Below the pieces are notes generated by a model, which saw nothing but the letters and a program-made list of their open reading frames with translations, searched no databases and had not been told where the DNA came from. Below, one piece after another: positions 62,530-64,000 of a stretch of DNA of 64,000 nt. The stretch comes from Flaccisagitta enflata (Eukaryota; Chaetognatha; Sagittoidea; Aphragmophora). Numbering within the stretch: position 1 is the first letter of the stretch; the number at the start of each line of letters is the position of its first letter. The stretch is from assembly GCA_965153355.1 (NCBI GenBank), contig OZ231126.1:52762001-52826000 (forward strand), in the 5' to 3' direction. The position numbers and the translations under genes are program-made.

Positions 62530-62850
62530 AACACCAACTCATTTGCAAGATTTTAATGCAAAAACAGTAAAGAAAAGGTTGTCGTTAATTAATGGGTACT
62601 TATATGCTGCTAATTAACAGGCATTTTTCTGTGTTAATTAACATGGTGTTTTCAACTGTTAATTAACACCAAAAAAAAATAAAGATTTTTAATACTAAAA
62701 TGTAAAAAATGTAGAATTTTTTGTATTATTTAACAAGTTTTTTTCATTGTTAATTAACAACAGTTTTTTGTGTTAAGTTAACAGAAATTTCTTTATTAAT
62801 TTACAAGGTTTTTGTCATCAATTAACAATGTTTTTTTCTCAGATAGGTAA
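62530..62850. repeat. TTAATTAACA-rich tandem repeat
   Basis: About eight variably spaced copies of the palindromic TTAATTAAC core separated by GTTTTTT-type spacers, about 35-45 bp apart. Confidence 0.75.
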
Positions 62851-62869
62851 TTAATATCTTTTATTCGAC

Positions 62870-63000
62870 AATGGTCAACCTGACCCTGTCATCACAGATT
62901 AGGTAATGCCTAATGGTCTGCCTCACCCTAATATCACAGAATGCGTGATGATCTTCCTTACCCTGATATCACAGTGGGTGATGATAGCCTTACCCTAATG
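62870..63000. repeat. ~52-bp tandem repeat (CTTACCCTGATATCACAG)
   Basis: Three diverged copies of a unit containing ACCCTGATATCACAG and GGTAATGCC/GGTGATGAT. Confidence 0.65.
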
Positions 63001-63880
63001 AGCTATGAAAGAATCTTATTGTGTGGCTTGTGCAACAATTTATCCTATATTAAACTCATACAATTAATCAAAAGGAAACAGAAATTGAACAAAATTTGGA
63101 AAAGATATGGACATTTATATAGTGTAAGCTTCCATTACATACACATACATACTTAATCTGTGGTCTTTTGAAACACTATCAAAATTCCTTAGGCATATAC
63201 TTTTTACTAAATGTGTCATATTTCCTATCTTAAAAATAAATATCTAAATATTTTATTTAGAAATAATAATATTTTAGGGAAAGGGTGTTGTTAGAGCTGT
63301 CTTCTGGCATTGATCAGGACCATCAACTCAGCCAATTTTGGTTAGAGTTGACCTAATTGAAAAAGGGAACCAAGGTGTCCATATCCCTAGTTGAGCCCCT
63401 TTATCCTAATTAGGGGTGGGATTTAGGAGAATTTATACTATATATGGTTATGGTTTGATTTTTAGTGATTAAAGGGAAAAGGCCTTCATCTTCAAAGAAG
63501 ATATATCATGGGATGATAGGTCTCATGAAGGGTAAAAGTTTTGTACATGTCCAAAAAAAATTTTTTTATAAAAACTATCAAACCATACAGCTTCTGGTCA
63601 TCAGTTGGAGTCCTGTACCTTAAAGGGTTTCGACCCATATATATATACATATATACATACAAAAGTATCCACATACATATATATACACCTCCAAGACCCA
63701 AGTACAGGCGGGTCGCACTTCAACAAAGTGCCCTCCACTGTTTGGTTTGAAGAGATCAAGAAAATCATCAGGAATCGGCCATGGGATTGAAAATCATGGC
63801 TTCCTCCCAACCAATTTCAAAATCCTTTATTATAGGAAAAATTATTTTTTTTCTTTAGTCATTTTAGACACCAGTTTAAA
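63001..63880. other. Non-coding stretch
   Basis: AT-rich sequence with a TATATA/CATACATA run near 63635-63690. Frames on both strands over this run are short and simple. No gene recognised. Confidence 0.45.
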
Positions 63881-63889
63881 AATTGTTTT

Positions 63890-64000
63890 CAGGAAAAAGT
63901 GAATCTGTGACACAAGGTCAAAATAGAAACACATATGTTAAAAATATTTTTTTTTATATAAGAAGATAAAGTGAATCTGCGACACAAGGTCAAAATAGAA
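63890..64000. repeat. ~77-bp direct repeat at the window edge
   Basis: AAGTGAATCTGTGACACAAG, GTCAAAATAGAA appears at 63897 and again, with one change, at 63970; the array probably continues beyond the window. Confidence 0.7.

Overview
This is a non-coding-dominated stretch of an animal (metazoan) nuclear genome, most likely an invertebrate; the species cannot be named from the sequence. The evidence is GT-AG introns with pyrimidine tracts, a split gene whose reconstructed protein resembles the metazoan mitotic protein CDCA3/Tome-1, Penelope-like retroelements with a GIY-YIG endonuclease, a Helentron-type helicase/endonuclease fragment, and several TIR/MITE families with target-site duplications. 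No rRNA, confident tRNA or CRISPR array was found.

Layout. 1-12.8 kb: repeats only, including a 4.35-kb foldback element (2399-6748), long GTT microsatellites, and a MITE with a 7-bp target duplication. 12.9-20.6 kb: a TA-flanked MITE, then the one confidently reconstructed host gene, a four-exon plus-strand CDCA3-like gene (ATG 13733, stop 19942-19944, 327 aa, all three junctions phase-consistent). Its introns hold a 45-bp minisatellite, a hAT-type MITE and a long GT tract. 20.7-23.9 kb: purine-rich microsatellites and minisatellites. 23.8-24.7 kb: Penelope-like element 1 with an intact-looking GIY-YIG domain, inverted pLTR copies and hammerhead-ribozyme-like motifs. 25.2-40.1 kb: a repeat block built from a foldback element and a family of composite elements that wrap different ~20-bp minisatellites in the same inverted GC-rich ends, plus a 1.7-kb array of a self-complementary 31-bp unit. 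41-43.9 kb: further tandem repeats. 44.0-46.0 kb, minus strand: the end of a PIF1-type helicase followed by an ORF that joins an endonuclease/exonuclease/phosphatase (EEP) domain to a ubiquitin-specific protease (USP) domain, interpreted as a Helentron remnant of unusual make-up. 46.7-53.6 kb: three TA-flanked MITEs and more composite elements. 53.6-54.4 kb: a snap-back second Penelope element. 57.87-60.41 kb: an element with ~550-bp terminal inverted repeats carrying the C-terminal part of a single-pass membrane protein. 62-64 kb: a hAT-type MITE with a perfect 8-bp duplication and AT-rich tandem repeats.

A short dispersed element (start AGTCGCG..., GTCC/GGTC tetranucleotide core, end ...CCGGCCTTGTTT) recurs about 20 times in both orientations and has itself been invaded by or inserted into other repeats. 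Most long open frames in the window are translations of micro- or minisatellites and are not annotated as genes.
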